Assembly (NCBI RefSeq): GCF_007830455.1
Contig: NZ_VLLB01000005.1
Span: 62,001 to 126,000, forward strand
DNA: 64,000 nucleotides
Source: Pseudoduganella lurida
GTDB lineage: Bacteria; Pseudomonadota; Gammaproteobacteria; Burkholderiales; Burkholderiaceae_D
Direction: 5' to 3'
Positions 61,108 through 64,000 of this stretch are shown in pieces (the stretch's first letter is position 1; each line of letters starts with the position of its first letter). The position numbers and the translations under genes are program-made. Below the pieces are notes generated by a model. It was not told the DNA's origin. It did not search any database and saw only the letters and a list, made by a program, of their open reading frames with translations.

Positions 61108-61138
61108 ATATCGCCGTCCCCGGCACCATCTGCATTAT

Positions 61139-61160
61139 CCCCGGAAGTACGAAGCCGGGG
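61139..61160 (+). promoter_or_regulatory. Stem-loop after dnaG
   Basis: CCCCGG (61139-61144) and CCGGGG (61155-61160) around a 10-nt loop, 31 bp after the dnaG stop, without a T-run. It may be an RNA processing or partial termination site before the rpoD promoter. Confidence 0.35.
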
Positions 61161-61188
61161 CAGTACTTCTGGTATTGTAAAAGTGGCG

Positions 61189-61197
61189 TGCTATAAT
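61189..61197 (+). promoter_or_regulatory. Extended -10 promoter upstream of rpoD
   Basis: TGCTATAAT is a perfect extended -10 element. No good -35 lies at 16-18 bp, which extended -10 promoters tolerate. Transcription from here would give an rpoD leader of about 385 nt. Confidence 0.5.
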
Positions 61198-61588
61198 AAA
61201 ACGCTAAGTATTTCAATACCTTGGCAAGGTTTTTCAGTTCAGGATTTGTGTTTGTTTTCAGTAAGTTGGGCTCAATGGCCGGCGCTTTGACAGCGTCTCG
61301 GCGGCAGGGTTCGAACTTGTGTAAGACGGCGCGAGTTTCTTGTCGCCCGCCAGGCGCAACAGCCTGCGTCCCACACGGTTCATGCCCCTAGCCCCATAGC
61401 GCTGTCATACAGTAGAATTTCTGCTAACCATGGTCGTTTGCCTATAAAAAATCTGGCAAACCCGGTCAGCGGATGACTGGTCGCCGCTGTGAGCGGCAGT
61501 ACGTGCAGCAAGTGATAGCAGTGCCGGATGGGAGGGGCCCGAGCATCGGCCCTTACGGCATCATCCTCAAACCGTAAAGCAAGTCGTT
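61198..61588 (+). other. Long leader region of rpoD
   Basis: About 390 bp between the extended -10 element and the GTG of rpoD. No gene is supportable. A TTGACA box stands at 61287-61292 but lacks a good -10 at 17 bp. The length leaves room for further promoters or leader control; none is clear. Confidence 0.45.
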
Positions 61589-63889
<2,301 letters not shown>

Positions 63890-64000
63890 GGGCTTCGACA
63901 GGGCTGCCGTGCTCCTGACAGGCCAGCAAGTAGGCCTTGACGGCAGGCGGTCCAGACCCTATTCTGCCGTGTTCGTTGGCGGATGTTTTGCTAACGAAAA
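63890..64000. other. Region after rpoD to window end
   Basis: 110 bp without a gene. A nested inverted repeat CTGCCGT (63904-63910) / ACGGCAG (63940-63946) with inner AGGCC / GGCCT may fold after rpoD, but no T-run follows. Confidence 0.4.

Noticed and set aside
61392..61397. CCCCAT box as a heat-shock sigma-32 -10 element before rpoD
   Set aside because: No CTTGAA-like -35 at the right spacing, so the match is too weak.
63890..64000. tRNA or other RNA gene after rpoD
   Set aside because: The nested inverted repeat does not fit a cloverleaf and no T-arm consensus is present.

Overview
The window is about 64 kb of GC-rich, gene-dense chromosome. Gene content and protein style point to a betaproteobacterium of the Oxalobacteraceae (Massilia / Telluria / Pseudoduganella type). 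Pointers are the miaB-ybeZ pair, the rpsU-yqeY-dnaG-rpoD block, the Burkholderiales-style long RpoD, and a secreted pectin-degradation locus typical of soil and plant-associated Massilia. This placement is inference, because no 16S gene is present. Most of the DNA is core housekeeping. No prophage, CRISPR array, insertion sequence or rRNA was found.

Layout. 1-6.9 kb: ybeZ (cut by the window edge), miaB, a small HTH protein, an orphan sensor kinase, a DUF1697 protein and a ChaN-type lipoprotein. 6.9-7.8 kb: a non-coding, low-complexity tract of 6- and 8-bp tandem repeats. 7.8-20 kb: a pectin / galacturonate locus. GarD and Udh (oxidative uronate pathway) are divergent from a TonB-dependent receptor, a rhamnogalacturonan acetylesterase, a pectin methylesterase and a GH28 polygalacturonase. 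A thioredoxin-like protein and an MHS-family transporter follow. 20-23 kb: a large amidohydrolase followed by two tiny XapX (DUF1427) membrane proteins. 23-34 kb: two identical tRNA-Met genes, miaA-mutL, a cyclophilin pair, DedA, an alpha-carbonic anhydrase, a hexose-6-phosphate mutarotase, amiC-tsaE and queG. 34-42 kb: CPBP protease with MarR regulator, AAA ATPase with a DUF3052-like protein, and a two-component system divergent from a DctPQM TRAP transporter. 42-53 kb: a structured gene-free stretch, ogt-xerD, a PAS/GGDEF/EAL protein, plsY, ybaK, a DsbA-like protein, a potassium channel and others. 53-64 kb: tsaD, a degenerate Rieske protein, aroG, ybiB, a BaiN/YhiN flavoprotein, then rpsU-yqeY-dnaG-rpoD.

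How parts work together. In the pectin locus the esterases de-esterify pectin, GH28 cuts the homogalacturonan backbone, and the TonB receptor probably imports oligomers. Udh oxidises galacturonate and GarD dehydrates galactarate. The steps after 5-keto-4-deoxyglucarate are not in the window. A pair of short GGYCTGACC sites in the divergent promoter region could be the operator of an unseen GntR-type regulator.

The most unusual feature is a dispersed family of intergenic palindromes, present at about 13 places. One class is built on a GGGGTC(T/A)GACCCC core, often inside outer arms GAGCTCGTGTC / GACACGAGCTC. A second class is built on GGGACAGGCACC / GGTGCCTGTCCC. They are mostly beyond gene ends and include perfect palindromes of 51 and 62 bp. 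A second theme is short intergenic tandem repeats (6, 8, 13, 15 and 36 bp periods), several just upstream of start codons.
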